Positions 14,200 through 21,036 of a stretch of DNA of 46,135 bases are shown here, piece by piece. Origin of the DNA: an uncultured Eubacteriales bacterium. GTDB taxonomy: Bacteria > Bacillota > Clostridia > Christensenellales > Aristaeellaceae. The notes under the pieces were generated by a model. The model was not told where the DNA came from. It saw nothing but the letters and a program-made list of their open reading frames with translations, and did no database searches. The position numbers and the translations under genes are program-made. Within the stretch, counting starts at the first letter, position 1; every line of letters starts with the position of its first letter. The stretch spans positions 1 to 46,135 of the forward strand of contig OMZP01000024.1 of the NCBI GenBank assembly GCA_900315585.1. The letters run 5' to 3'.

Positions 14200-15297
14200 T
14201 TACCGGTTCGGTGTGAGCTCGGTGCTGCCGCCGGGCTGGGCGAAGGCGCTGTCGGAGTAGTACACCACGCCGTTGTCGCCCTCGTACACGTAGTCGTAAG
14301 CCGTGGAGACCTTCACGTGGCTGCCGTCGGACAGGGTATAGTCGTTGGCGTCGAAGAGGTAGTCCGAATAGCGGTCGGTGTAGTCGTCGCCGGAGGCGGC
14401 CTCCTCACCCAGCACGGTCTCGCTGTAGGTCTGCCCGCCGGTCAGGGGGCCTCCAGCGATGATGTTCACCAGCTCGGTGGTCAGCCGCTCGTTCGTCGCC
14501 TCAAACTGATCGCTGGCGGCGCTGTTCTCGATGAACTGGTCGAAGATCACGCTGCCCCTGTCCCAGCTTTCGATGGGGCAGATCGCCGTGTAGGTGAAGG
14601 GGGCCTTCCAGGCGATGGTCTGGATGACGAGGTCCGCGTAGATGCCCGGCACCTTTCCGGTGGACTGCACGCCCTCCACGCCCGCCATCACGCACAGGTA
14701 GCTGGGCACGCCCGCCACCTCCGTGGCATAGCGGCGCATGCACACGGTGCAGTCCACCCAGTCCACGCTCACGTTGGAGAGGCCGGAGAGGGCGTTCCCC
14801 TTTTTCAAAAGCTCCCGCTCCTTCCGCTCCAGCAGGGCCGTCGCCTGGGGATACTGCTCGTCCGCCACCGGCGTCCCGGGCGCCCTGCCCAGGATCTGCG
14901 CGGCGATATGGTCGCAATAGGCCGGGGCGCTCTTATAGTGGAGCATGTCCGCGTGAAGCTGGGCGTTGTGCTGGCCGTCCTGGTGGCCGGTGCCGCCGTC
15001 CCAGCGCAGGATATCCAAATAGGGCATCCCGGAAAAATAGGACATCAGTCCGATCTCCCCGTTGGTCGGCTTGGCCTGCAGCATCAGCAGCCAGGCATCC
15101 TCGATGTTGTCCCCGAAGGACACCGTGCCGGAGGCCTCCCAGCCCGCAGGCGCGGAGACGCGGCCCACCGTCTGCCCGCCATACTGGATGTCGGTGACGG
15201 TGAAGGACAGGGGCTCGCCTTCCCCCATCGCCGGCGCGGCCAGCAGCATCGGCAGGACGAGCAGCAGCGCCAATGTCCACAGTGCGAATCTGCGCAT
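14200..15297 (-). CDS. Secreted protein of unknown function, first gene of a six-gene operon
   Basis: The 365-residue precursor has a signal peptide ending near 'APAMGE' (residue 25). The mature part begins with a beta-rich stretch ('GRVSAPAGWEASGTVSF'), then a helical region around residues 110-160 with a charged 'LLERKERELLKK', then alternating strands. Three cysteines near the middle ('DCTVCM' and 'LCVMAG') may form a disulfide. No family is recognised. AAAGGAGG lies eight bases before the ATG. Its promoter at 15341-15370 faces away from the membrane LuxR-type regulator gene, the usual arrangement for that regulator class and its target. Confidence 0.68.
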   Translation of the reverse strand: MRRFALWTLALLLVLPMLLAAPAMGEGEPLSFTVTDIQYGGQTVGRVSAPAGWEASGTVSFGDNIEDAWLLMLQAKPTNGEIGLMSYFSGMPYLDILRWDGGTGHQDGQHNAQLHADMLHYKSAPAYCDHIAAQILGRAPGTPVADEQYPQATALLERKERELLKKGNALSGLSNVSVDWVDCTVCMRRYATEVAGVPSYLCVMAGVEGVQSTGKVPGIYADLVIQTIAWKAPFTYTAICPIESWDRGSVIFDQFIENSAASDQFEATNERLTTELVNIIAGGPLTGGQTYSETVLGEEAASGDDYTDRYSDYLFDANDYTLSDGSHVKVSTAYDYVYEGDNGVVYYSDSAFAQPGGSTELTPNR

Positions 15298-15340
15298 TCG
15301 TTCTTCCTCCTTTGGTCATATGTGTGATTACCTAATGTTA

Positions 15341-15370
15341 ATTATATGAAAAACAGTAGGCTTTGCGCAA
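15341..15370 (-). promoter_or_regulatory. Promoter of the six-gene exported-protein operon
   Basis: Minus strand TTGCGC (15370-15365), 18-bp spacer, TATAAT (15346-15341). The -35 is poor, as expected for a promoter that needs an activator. Between it and the LuxR-type gene (15371-15480) lie G-rich plus-strand runs but no clear palindrome. Confidence 0.6.
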
Positions 15371-15516
15371 GGCTTAAAGCCAATTCAGGGCCCAAAAGGG
15401 TGGGTTAGTTTTGGGTCAGGTGGCCATTTTGACGGCTTTTTGGGGGCTTGAGGGGGGCTTTTCGAGGGGTTTCCCATATGTTATACTATACGGGCGACGA
15501 GAAAGGATTTGATCGG

Positions 15517-16914
15517 ATGGGCAAGTGGCGACAGGCGATGAAAAGCCGCGACTTCATGTGCGCGGCCTGGGTGGGGCTGTGCTTCGCGCTGACCTCGGCG
15601 GTGTACCTGTCCTGGCTGCACCGGCTGGTGACCCTGGCGGGCAGCGCCGGGGCGGACTGGCTGAGCATGGTGGCGGGCTACCTGATGCAGGCGGCGGGCA
15701 TGGGCCTGGTGAGCCTCTGGCTGCACCGGCGTCCGGACGCCGACCTGCGCCGGGGCTTCACCCTGGCGGCGGCGCTGTTCGCGGCGGTCTGCGCCCCGGC
15801 GCTGCTGGCGGACACCCTGCTGGGCGTGATCGCCTTCGGCCTTCTGATGAACCTGCTCTGCGGCCTCATCGCCGGGTTCTACCTCTTGGGCATCGGCCTG
15901 AGCGCCGACGCGGGCCATCGCGGCCGGGTGTTCGGCGGCGGCTATGCCCTGGCCACAGTGGCGGTGGGCCTGCTCTCCCTGGCGGGCGGCGACCTGCTGC
16001 ACAGCGCCTGGGCCCTTCTGATCTACATTCCCCTGGCGCTCCTGCTGATCTGGCTCACGGGCCGCCGGGGCCTGCTCCAGCGCCCGGAGGAGGCGACCGC
16101 CCCCGCCGAGCCCGCCCGCGAAGCGCCGCTGGGCCTGGCGCTTCTGGCGGTGGTGCTGCTCAGCGCCGTGAAGGACCTGGGCTTCGTGTTCCCCTCGGCG
16201 GACATCGCCGCCGGGCTCATCCCGGAGCTTTCCCGCCTCCCCTACGCCCTGGGCCTGGCCGCGGCGGGCTTCATCAACGACAAGAACCGCCAGCAGGGCA
16301 TGCTCTGCACCATGGCGGCGCTGATCATCCCCTTCATCATGCTGGGCCTGACCAGCGAGCCGGTGCCCGCCACGATCTGCTGGGGGCTGGACTACCTGTT
16401 CTACGGCTTCTTCTCGGTGTTCCGGGCGGCGCTGTTCCTGGACATCGCCAGCCGCGCCCGGCGGCTGGAGCTGGCGCCCCTGGGATTGCTGGCGGGCCGG
16501 GTGGGCGACGCCTGCGGCACGGCGGTGAGCCTGCTGCTGGGTGGCAGCAAGCTGTGGCTGATCGGCGTCACCGCGGCGCTGTTCTTCCCCACGGCCTACC
16601 TGTGCCTGCGGCTTTACCGCCGCCTCTATGAGCCCCAGGCCGCCGTGCAGCAGCGCAGCGAGCAGGAGGTGTTCGAGGCCTTCTGCCTGCACAACGACCT
16701 GTCCAGCCGGGAGAAGGAGGTGCTGCGCATGGTGATCGACAACCGCTCCAACGGCGAGATCGCCGAGGCCCTGTTCATCACCCAGAGCACCGTGAAATAC
16801 CACGTGCGCAACGTGCTGGGCAAGGTGGGCTGCAAGAACCGCAGCGAGCTGCAGCGCAAGTACACCCTGGCCCTGTACCCCCATCTGGAGAACGCCCAGC
16901 CGGAGAAGGAATGA
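15517..16914 (+). CDS. Membrane-bound LuxR-family regulator (MFS-like 12-helix domain + HTH)
   Basis: The 465-residue protein has about twelve hydrophobic segments over residues 12-375, arranged like a major facilitator fold, then a cytoplasmic LuxR/GerE helix-turn-helix at about 400-465 ('LSSREKEVLRMVIDN', 'NGEIAEALFITQSTVKYHV'). Such membrane LuxR regulators are common in Eggerthellaceae and gut Clostridia, where they often control a neighbouring gene cluster in response to a small molecule. The ATG at 15517 follows GAAAGGA by nine bases; longer open frame is non-coding. A TATACT hexamer at 15482-15487 may be its -10. The divergent six-gene operon is the obvious candidate target. The ligand cannot be predicted. 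Confidence 0.85.
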   Translation: MGKWRQAMKSRDFMCAAWVGLCFALTSAVYLSWLHRLVTLAGSAGADWLSMVAGYLMQAAGMGLVSLWLHRRPDADLRRGFTLAAALFAAVCAPALLADTLLGVIAFGLLMNLLCGLIAGFYLLGIGLSADAGHRGRVFGGGYALATVAVGLLSLAGGDLLHSAWALLIYIPLALLLIWLTGRRGLLQRPEEATAPAEPAREAPLGLALLAVVLLSAVKDLGFVFPSADIAAGLIPELSRLPYALGLAAAGFINDKNRQQGMLCTMAALIIPFIMLGLTSEPVPATICWGLDYLFYGFFSVFRAALFLDIASRARRLELAPLGLLAGRVGDACGTAVSLLLGGSKLWLIGVTAALFFPTAYLCLRLYRRLYEPQAAVQQRSEQEVFEAFCLHNDLSSREKEVLRMVIDNRSNGEIAEALFITQSTVKYHVRNVLGKVGCKNRSELQRKYTLALYPHLENAQPEKE

Positions 16915-16918
16915 CTGA

Positions 16919-16989
16919 AAAGATCCTTCGCTTCACTCAGGATGACAGCGAATCGAAGTCCTGTCATCCTGAGTGAAACGAAGGATCTG
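16919..16989. repeat. CTCAGGATGACA hairpin repeat
   Basis: AAGATCCTTCG...CACTCAGGATGACAG faces CTGTCATCCTGAGTG...CGAAGGATCT, an almost perfect inverted pair over 70 bp. The same family is at 24553-24637 and 31722-31836. Confidence 0.85.
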
Positions 16990-17046
16990 TACACTGCGTC
17001 AACAGACTGCGTTATACCATTCCAACTTTTCGAGAAGAACCTGAAA

Positions 17047-17078
17047 CAGCCCCTCCGCTCATTGGAGCGAAGGGGCTG
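17047..17078. terminator. Bidirectional terminator between convergent genes
   Basis: CAGCCCCTCCGCTC (17047-17060) pairs with GAGCGAAGGGGCTG (17065-17078), 14 positions with one mismatch, loop ATTG. It separates the plus-strand regulator from the minus-strand transporter. Flanks are moderately T-rich on the plus side. Confidence 0.7.
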
Positions 17079-17091
17079 CTTCTTCATTTCC

Positions 17092-18459
17092 TTACTTCTT
17101 CAAAATCTTCGCGTAGACCTTCTTCTCATTGTACAGCATGAACAGCACGCCGCCCAGCACGCACACCGCGGCCGCGGCCACGGCGGTGATGCGGTAGCCC
17201 ATGCCGGTCTCCTGGCCGATGGTGGCGAAGGCCGTCACCAGCAGCATGGCGATGGACTGGCCCAGCTTGAAGGCGAAGGTGCGGGCCGCGAAAAACATGC
17301 CACTGCGGTTCTCGCCGGTCTCCAGCGCGTCGCACTCGGAAATGTCCGCCACCACCGCCTGGGGCAGGATGCCGAAGATGGCCATGGCCGGGGCCGCCAC
17401 CACGCACAGGATGTAGCCCTGCACCGCCGGGGGGATCGGCAGGCCGCTTCCGAAGAAGGCGGTGTAGACGAAGCTGAGGGTGAAGACGGCGAAGGCGATC
17501 AGAATCAGCTTCTTTTTGCCCAGCTTCGGGGTCAGCTTGTTGATGGGCACGTAGAAAAGCACGCTGAGCGCCGTCATCAGCACGAAGTACATCGTGCTCA
17601 TGCCCTCGTCCAGCTTCAGCAGGCTGGTGACGAAGAAGGGCAGCGCCGTCTGGAACATGGTGATGCCCAGGAAGTAGGCGATGTCCGAAGCCACGAACAC
17701 CCGGAAGTCCTTGTTCTTGAAGGTGGCCGCCAGGCTCTTCATGGCGGTGGACTCGCTGGGCGCGGCCGCCACGTAGTCCTTCTCCCGGATGGTGAACACC
17801 GGCACGAACATGCAGATCATGCCGATCAGCGCCATGCCCGTGAAGGTGAGCCGGATGGCCAGCACGCGCTCCAGGCCCATGCCCTGCAGCATGCCCCAGA
17901 TCACCGGCGCCAGGTAGGCCATGGCCATGCCGGCGATGTAGGTGAAGCTGATGGAGGTGGAGATGGCCATGCGGGTCTTCTGATCCGCGCCCAGCTCCGG
18001 GATCAGCGCGTTGTAGGGCGTGCAGTACATGGTCATGAACAGGTAGAACAGCATCAGCATCACGAACAGGAAGACCGCGTTCACCCAGCTCTCGCCGTTC
18101 ACCGGGGACCAGAACGTGAAGATGCAGGCCAGGGCGAAGGGCACCGCCGCCGCCCGCATGAAGGGGATGCGCCGGCCGTCCTTGCTCTTGCAGCGGTCCG
18201 ACAGCGAGGCGATCAGCGGGTCGGTCACGGCGTCAAAGATGCGCCCGAAGGCGGTGATCGCGCCGAGGATCGTCATGATGCCCAGGATCGCCAGTCCCTG
18301 GGGAATGAAGATGGGCTGGCCCGCCTGCTGGGTGGCCAGGTCGGGCTGATAGTAGTTCACCAGCCAGCTGGAAATCAGCGCCGCCAACACCGACCAGCCG
18401 AACTGTCCCACCGCAAAGCACCAGACCTTGCCGGTGGATAGCTTCTTGATTGAGCTCAT
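17092..18459 (-). CDS. MFS transporter, glycoside-pentoside-hexuronide (GPH) symporter-like
   Basis: The 455-residue protein has about twelve membrane helices. The 'ITAFGRIFDAVTDPLIASLSDR' segment early in the chain and 'MYCTPYNALIPEL' in helix five region are hallmarks of the GPH family (MFS_2), which moves sugars, sugar acids or glycosides with Na+ or H+. A cytoplasmic loop lies at about residues 215-240. GGAAGGAACTCTC precedes the ATG. It is monocistronic, with its own promoter at 18510-18538, and diverges from the diguanylate cyclase. Substrate cannot be told; the glycan genes elsewhere in the window are a weak hint. Confidence 0.82.
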   Translation of the reverse strand: MSSIKKLSTGKVWCFAVGQFGWSVLAALISSWLVNYYQPDLATQQAGQPIFIPQGLAILGIMTILGAITAFGRIFDAVTDPLIASLSDRCKSKDGRRIPFMRAAAVPFALACIFTFWSPVNGESWVNAVFLFVMLMLFYLFMTMYCTPYNALIPELGADQKTRMAISTSISFTYIAGMAMAYLAPVIWGMLQGMGLERVLAIRLTFTGMALIGMICMFVPVFTIREKDYVAAAPSESTAMKSLAATFKNKDFRVFVASDIAYFLGITMFQTALPFFVTSLLKLDEGMSTMYFVLMTALSVLFYVPINKLTPKLGKKKLILIAFAVFTLSFVYTAFFGSGLPIPPAVQGYILCVVAAPAMAIFGILPQAVVADISECDALETGENRSGMFFAARTFAFKLGQSIAMLLVTAFATIGQETGMGYRITAVAAAAVCVLGGVLFMLYNEKKVYAKILKK

Positions 18460-18509
18460 GAGAGTTCCTTCCCTTCCGTTGCGCTTCGCCTCCTGGGGCG
18501 TCTTTTGTT

Positions 18510-18538
18510 ATTCTATCATAATTCCGATGAACTGACAA
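18510..18538 (-). promoter_or_regulatory. Promoter of the GPH-type transporter gene
   Basis: Minus strand TTGTCA (18538-18533), 17-bp spacer, TAGAAT (18515-18510); start expected near 18503. Confidence 0.7.
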
Positions 18539-18547
18539 GCGCCACTA

Positions 18548-18576
18548 TGGACATTCTCTCCGCTTGGTGCTATAAT
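18548..18576 (+). promoter_or_regulatory. Promoter of the diguanylate cyclase gene (extended -10)
   Basis: TGGACA (18548-18553), 17-bp spacer, TATAAT (18571-18576), with TG one base before the -10. It is back to back with the transporter promoter, only ten bases apart at the -35 elements. Confidence 0.75.
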
Positions 18577-18638
18577 ACCTGCGTAATAATGGCATAACAT
18601 TTCGTCACCAATTCGACCGGAAAAGAGGGGTTTCTCCC

Positions 18639-20000
18639 ATGGCAGCCGCAAGGCAGCACGCGAAAATCGCCCGCCAGGGCGTTTCCATTCGCAACCTCCA
18701 CCTGTTGATGGCCTTTATCATTCTCACGATTTCCGTCCTCCTGCTGCTGGCCACGTTCCTGGCCAAGGCCGGGTACACCCGGATGCGGGAAAACACCGAG
18801 GACTATATCCAGTGGGAGCGGGACGCCGACGACCTGCAGCGGGCTTCGGACTACCTGACGGAGCAGGTGCGCTGCTTCGTGGTGACGGGCAATCGGCTCT
18901 ACCTGGACAACTACTTCCAGGAGGCCAACGTGACCCGTCGGCGCGACAGGGCCCTGGAGAACATGTCCGGCTTCCTGGGCGACAGCGAAGCCTACCGGTC
19001 GCTGCAGGCCGCCATGGACGAATCCATTAAGCTGATGGATCGGGAATACTACGCCATGCGCCTGGCCATCGCCGCCTTCGGCCTGGAGGACGAGGACTTC
19101 CCGGAGGTCGTGATGAAGACGGAGCTCTCCGAGGAGGACGCGCTGCTGCCGCCGGAGGCCCAGAAGGCCGCGGCCCGCGAGAAGGTGTTCGACGACGTAT
19201 ACCACAAGCGCAAGGACGCCATCACCGCCAACGTGCAGGCGTGCCTGACCACGCTGGCCGACGAGGTGGGCGGCCAGCAGAAGGCCACCGCTTACCGGCT
19301 GGACGACATGCTGCGCCGCCAGCGGCTGCTGATCATCATCTCCATCTCGATGACGCTGCTCACGATGCTGCTGACCTTGCTCCAGGTGATCAGCCCGCTG
19401 CTGAGGGCCGTCATCTACATCCGCGCCGACGAGCCCATCCCCATCAAGGGCAGCAAGGAATTTCAGTTCCTGGCCCGCACCTACAACCTGATGTACGAGG
19501 CCAACCGGGAGCAGAAGGAGCACCTGGCCTTCGAGGCCACCCACGACCCCCTCACCGGCATCTACAACCGCTCCGGCTATGACTTCCTGCTGAACAACAC
19601 CGACTGGTCCACCAGCTGCCTGCTGCTGTTCGACGTGGACAAGTTCAAGCAGATCAACGACACCTACGGCCACGAGACGGGCGACCGGCTGCTGCAACGG
19701 GTGGCGAAGGCCATCCGCGACAGCTTCCGCTCCCAGGACTACGTGTGCCGCATCGGCGGCGATGAATTCGCCGTGATCATGGTGCACACCGATACCAGCC
19801 AGGCGGAGCTGGTGCGCGGCAAGGTGGGCCGCATCAACGAGAATCTGGGCCGCGACGAGGGCGACCTGCCCGGCACCTTCGTGTCCTGCGGCGCGGCCTA
19901 CGGCGCGGACGCCGCCAACTTCAAAGCCGTCTTCCAGAACGCCGACGCCGCCCTCTACCGGGTCAAGAACCGCGGCGGCGGCGGCTGCGAGGTGGCGTAG
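18639..20000 (+). CDS. Membrane diguanylate cyclase (extracytoplasmic sensor + GGDEF)
   Basis: The 453-residue protein has a first membrane helix at about residues 22-42, an extracytoplasmic, mainly helical sensor region (45-225) and a second helix at about 228-250. The GGDEF domain follows from about residue 290: 'HDPLTGIYNRSG', 'LLFDVDKFKQINDTYGH' and the intact active loop Gly373-Gly-Asp-Glu-Phe377. The product-inhibition I-site RxxD is present as Arg364-Ser-Gln-Asp367, five residues before the loop. It should make c-di-GMP from two GTP and be feedback-inhibited. A GAGGGG site lies nine bases before the ATG. It is a single-gene unit with its own promoter. Confidence 0.9.
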   Translation: MAAARQHAKIARQGVSIRNLHLLMAFIILTISVLLLLATFLAKAGYTRMRENTEDYIQWERDADDLQRASDYLTEQVRCFVVTGNRLYLDNYFQEANVTRRRDRALENMSGFLGDSEAYRSLQAAMDESIKLMDREYYAMRLAIAAFGLEDEDFPEVVMKTELSEEDALLPPEAQKAAAREKVFDDVYHKRKDAITANVQACLTTLADEVGGQQKATAYRLDDMLRRQRLLIIISISMTLLTMLLTLLQVISPLLRAVIYIRADEPIPIKGSKEFQFLARTYNLMYEANREQKEHLAFEATHDPLTGIYNRSGYDFLLNNTDWSTSCLLLFDVDKFKQINDTYGHETGDRLLQRVAKAIRDSFRSQDYVCRIGGDEFAVIMVHTDTSQAELVRGKVGRINENLGRDEGDLPGTFVSCGAAYGADAANFKAVFQNADAALYRVKNRGGGGCEVA

Positions 20001-20021
20001 CATCGCAAAAAAACATCATCC

Positions 20022-20180
20022 AAAAGCCTTCCCCAGCGCCGTCAGGCGCGGTTCAGGGGAAGGTGGATTTTTGTGAATTTGCTTGCAAATTTACAAAAAG
20101 ACGGATGAGGTCGCCTCCCATTCGAAACGCCTTGCGTGGCATTTCGTTCGGGAAAACGACCTCATCCGTCTTGCTGCGCT
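20022..20180. repeat. Modular GCCTTCCCC / GACGGATGAGGTCG repeat, full copy
   Basis: Three modules follow one another: GCCTTCCCC...GGGGAAGGTGG hairpin; a hairpin around GTGAATTTGC-tt-GCAAATTTAC; then GACGGATGAGGTCG (20100-20113), which pairs perfectly over 14 bases with CGACCTCATCCGTC (20157-20170) around an inner GAAACGCC/GGCATTTC hairpin. It lies between convergent genes and may terminate both. Confidence 0.8.
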
Positions 20181-20192
20181 TAGGCTGTCTGT

Positions 20193-20894
20193 CTACAGCG
20201 TTCGCACCAGCTTCACGCACCGACCCAGCACCTTCACGTCCTGGATGGTGCCCACGGTGGCGATGAACTCGTGGTCGAAGGCCTGCATCTGGATGCGGCC
20301 CCCGTCCAGCTTGAGCAGCTTGCGCACCATGCGCTCGCCGCCGTGCTCCACCAGCATCAGCGCGCCGTCCTCCGCCCGGGAGGTGGGCGTCACCAGCAGC
20401 AGGTCCCCGGCGTGCACGCGGAAGCCCCGCAGCAGATCGTCCGGCACCCGGTAATACAGCACCTTGTCCGGCGCGCCGCCCTCGATCTTCCCGCCCACGA
20501 TGGGCGTGAGCACGTGGTCGATCACCAGGCCGTCCGGCGACATCACCGGCACCCGCTTCACCACGCCGTTCAGCGCGTCCAGCCAGGCGTCCGAGGATTC
20601 CTCCGCGGCCTTGCGGGCGTTTTCCGCCTGTTCCTCCACCGGCAGCACGTAAGCCCGCGGCTTGGGCCGCAGCTTCACCTCCGGCTCAGAGGCCACCTCC
20701 AGCTCCGTGGACACCGGGTTGGCCACGCCCAGCACCTTCAGGATGCGCTGGGCCTGGTCGTCGGAGACGATCTTCCGCCCCGATTCCACGTCCCGGATGA
20801 AGCTCTCCGCCAGGCCGCACTTCTTGCCCAGCTGCTTTTCCGACAGCTTGGCCTTCACCCGCGCGGAGCGGATGGTATCGCCCAATCGGCTCAT
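20193..20894 (-). CDS. XRE-type regulator with LexA-like fold lacking the Ser/Lys dyad
   Basis: The 233-residue protein has an N-terminal helix-turn-helix (residues 5-57: 'LGDTIRSARVKAKLSEKQL', 'ESFIRDVESGRKIVS') like MBF1/XRE proteins, a variable linker, and a C-terminal domain from about residue 120 that follows the LexA/S24 fold. Where S24 peptidases have GDSM it reads 'PDDLLRGFRVHAGDLLLV', and the usual catalytic Lys position reads Arg in 'MVRKLL'. It is therefore probably not self-cleaving and senses something else or is constitutive. GGAGG lies before the ATG with good spacing; a TG-TATAAA extended -10 is seen just upstream. Monocistronic. It contrasts with the intact repressor at 954-1613. 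Confidence 0.75.
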   Translation of the reverse strand: MSRLGDTIRSARVKAKLSEKQLGKKCGLAESFIRDVESGRKIVSDDQAQRILKVLGVANPVSTELEVASEPEVKLRPKPRAYVLPVEEQAENARKAAEESSDAWLDALNGVVKRVPVMSPDGLVIDHVLTPIVGGKIEGGAPDKVLYYRVPDDLLRGFRVHAGDLLLVTPTSRAEDGALMLVEHGGERMVRKLLKLDGGRIQMQAFDHEFIATVGTIQDVKVLGRCVKLVRTL

Positions 20895-20952
20895 GGCATG
20901 TCCTCCAACAAAACGATTTTATACACCTCTAAATTCTGTGGGCGGCTTTTCA

Positions 20953-21028
20953 GGAGCCTTCCCCAGCGCCGTCAGGCGCGGTTCAGGGGAAGGTGGCCGA
21001 GCCGCGCGAGGTCGGATGAGGTCGCCTC
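20953..21028. repeat. Second GCCTTCCCC / GGATGAGGTCG repeat copy
   Basis: GAGCCTTCCCCAGCGCC...GGTTCAGGGGAAGGTGGCC, the same first module as at 20022, then GCCGCGCGAGGTCGGATGAGGTCG. It sits between the regulator gene and the end of the L,D-transpeptidase gene. Confidence 0.75.
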
Positions 21029-21036
21029 CCCTTCCC

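Noticed and set aside
15430..15475. G-quadruplex upstream of the LuxR-type gene
   Set aside because: Only three good G-runs are close together; loop lengths for a fourth are too long for a confident call.
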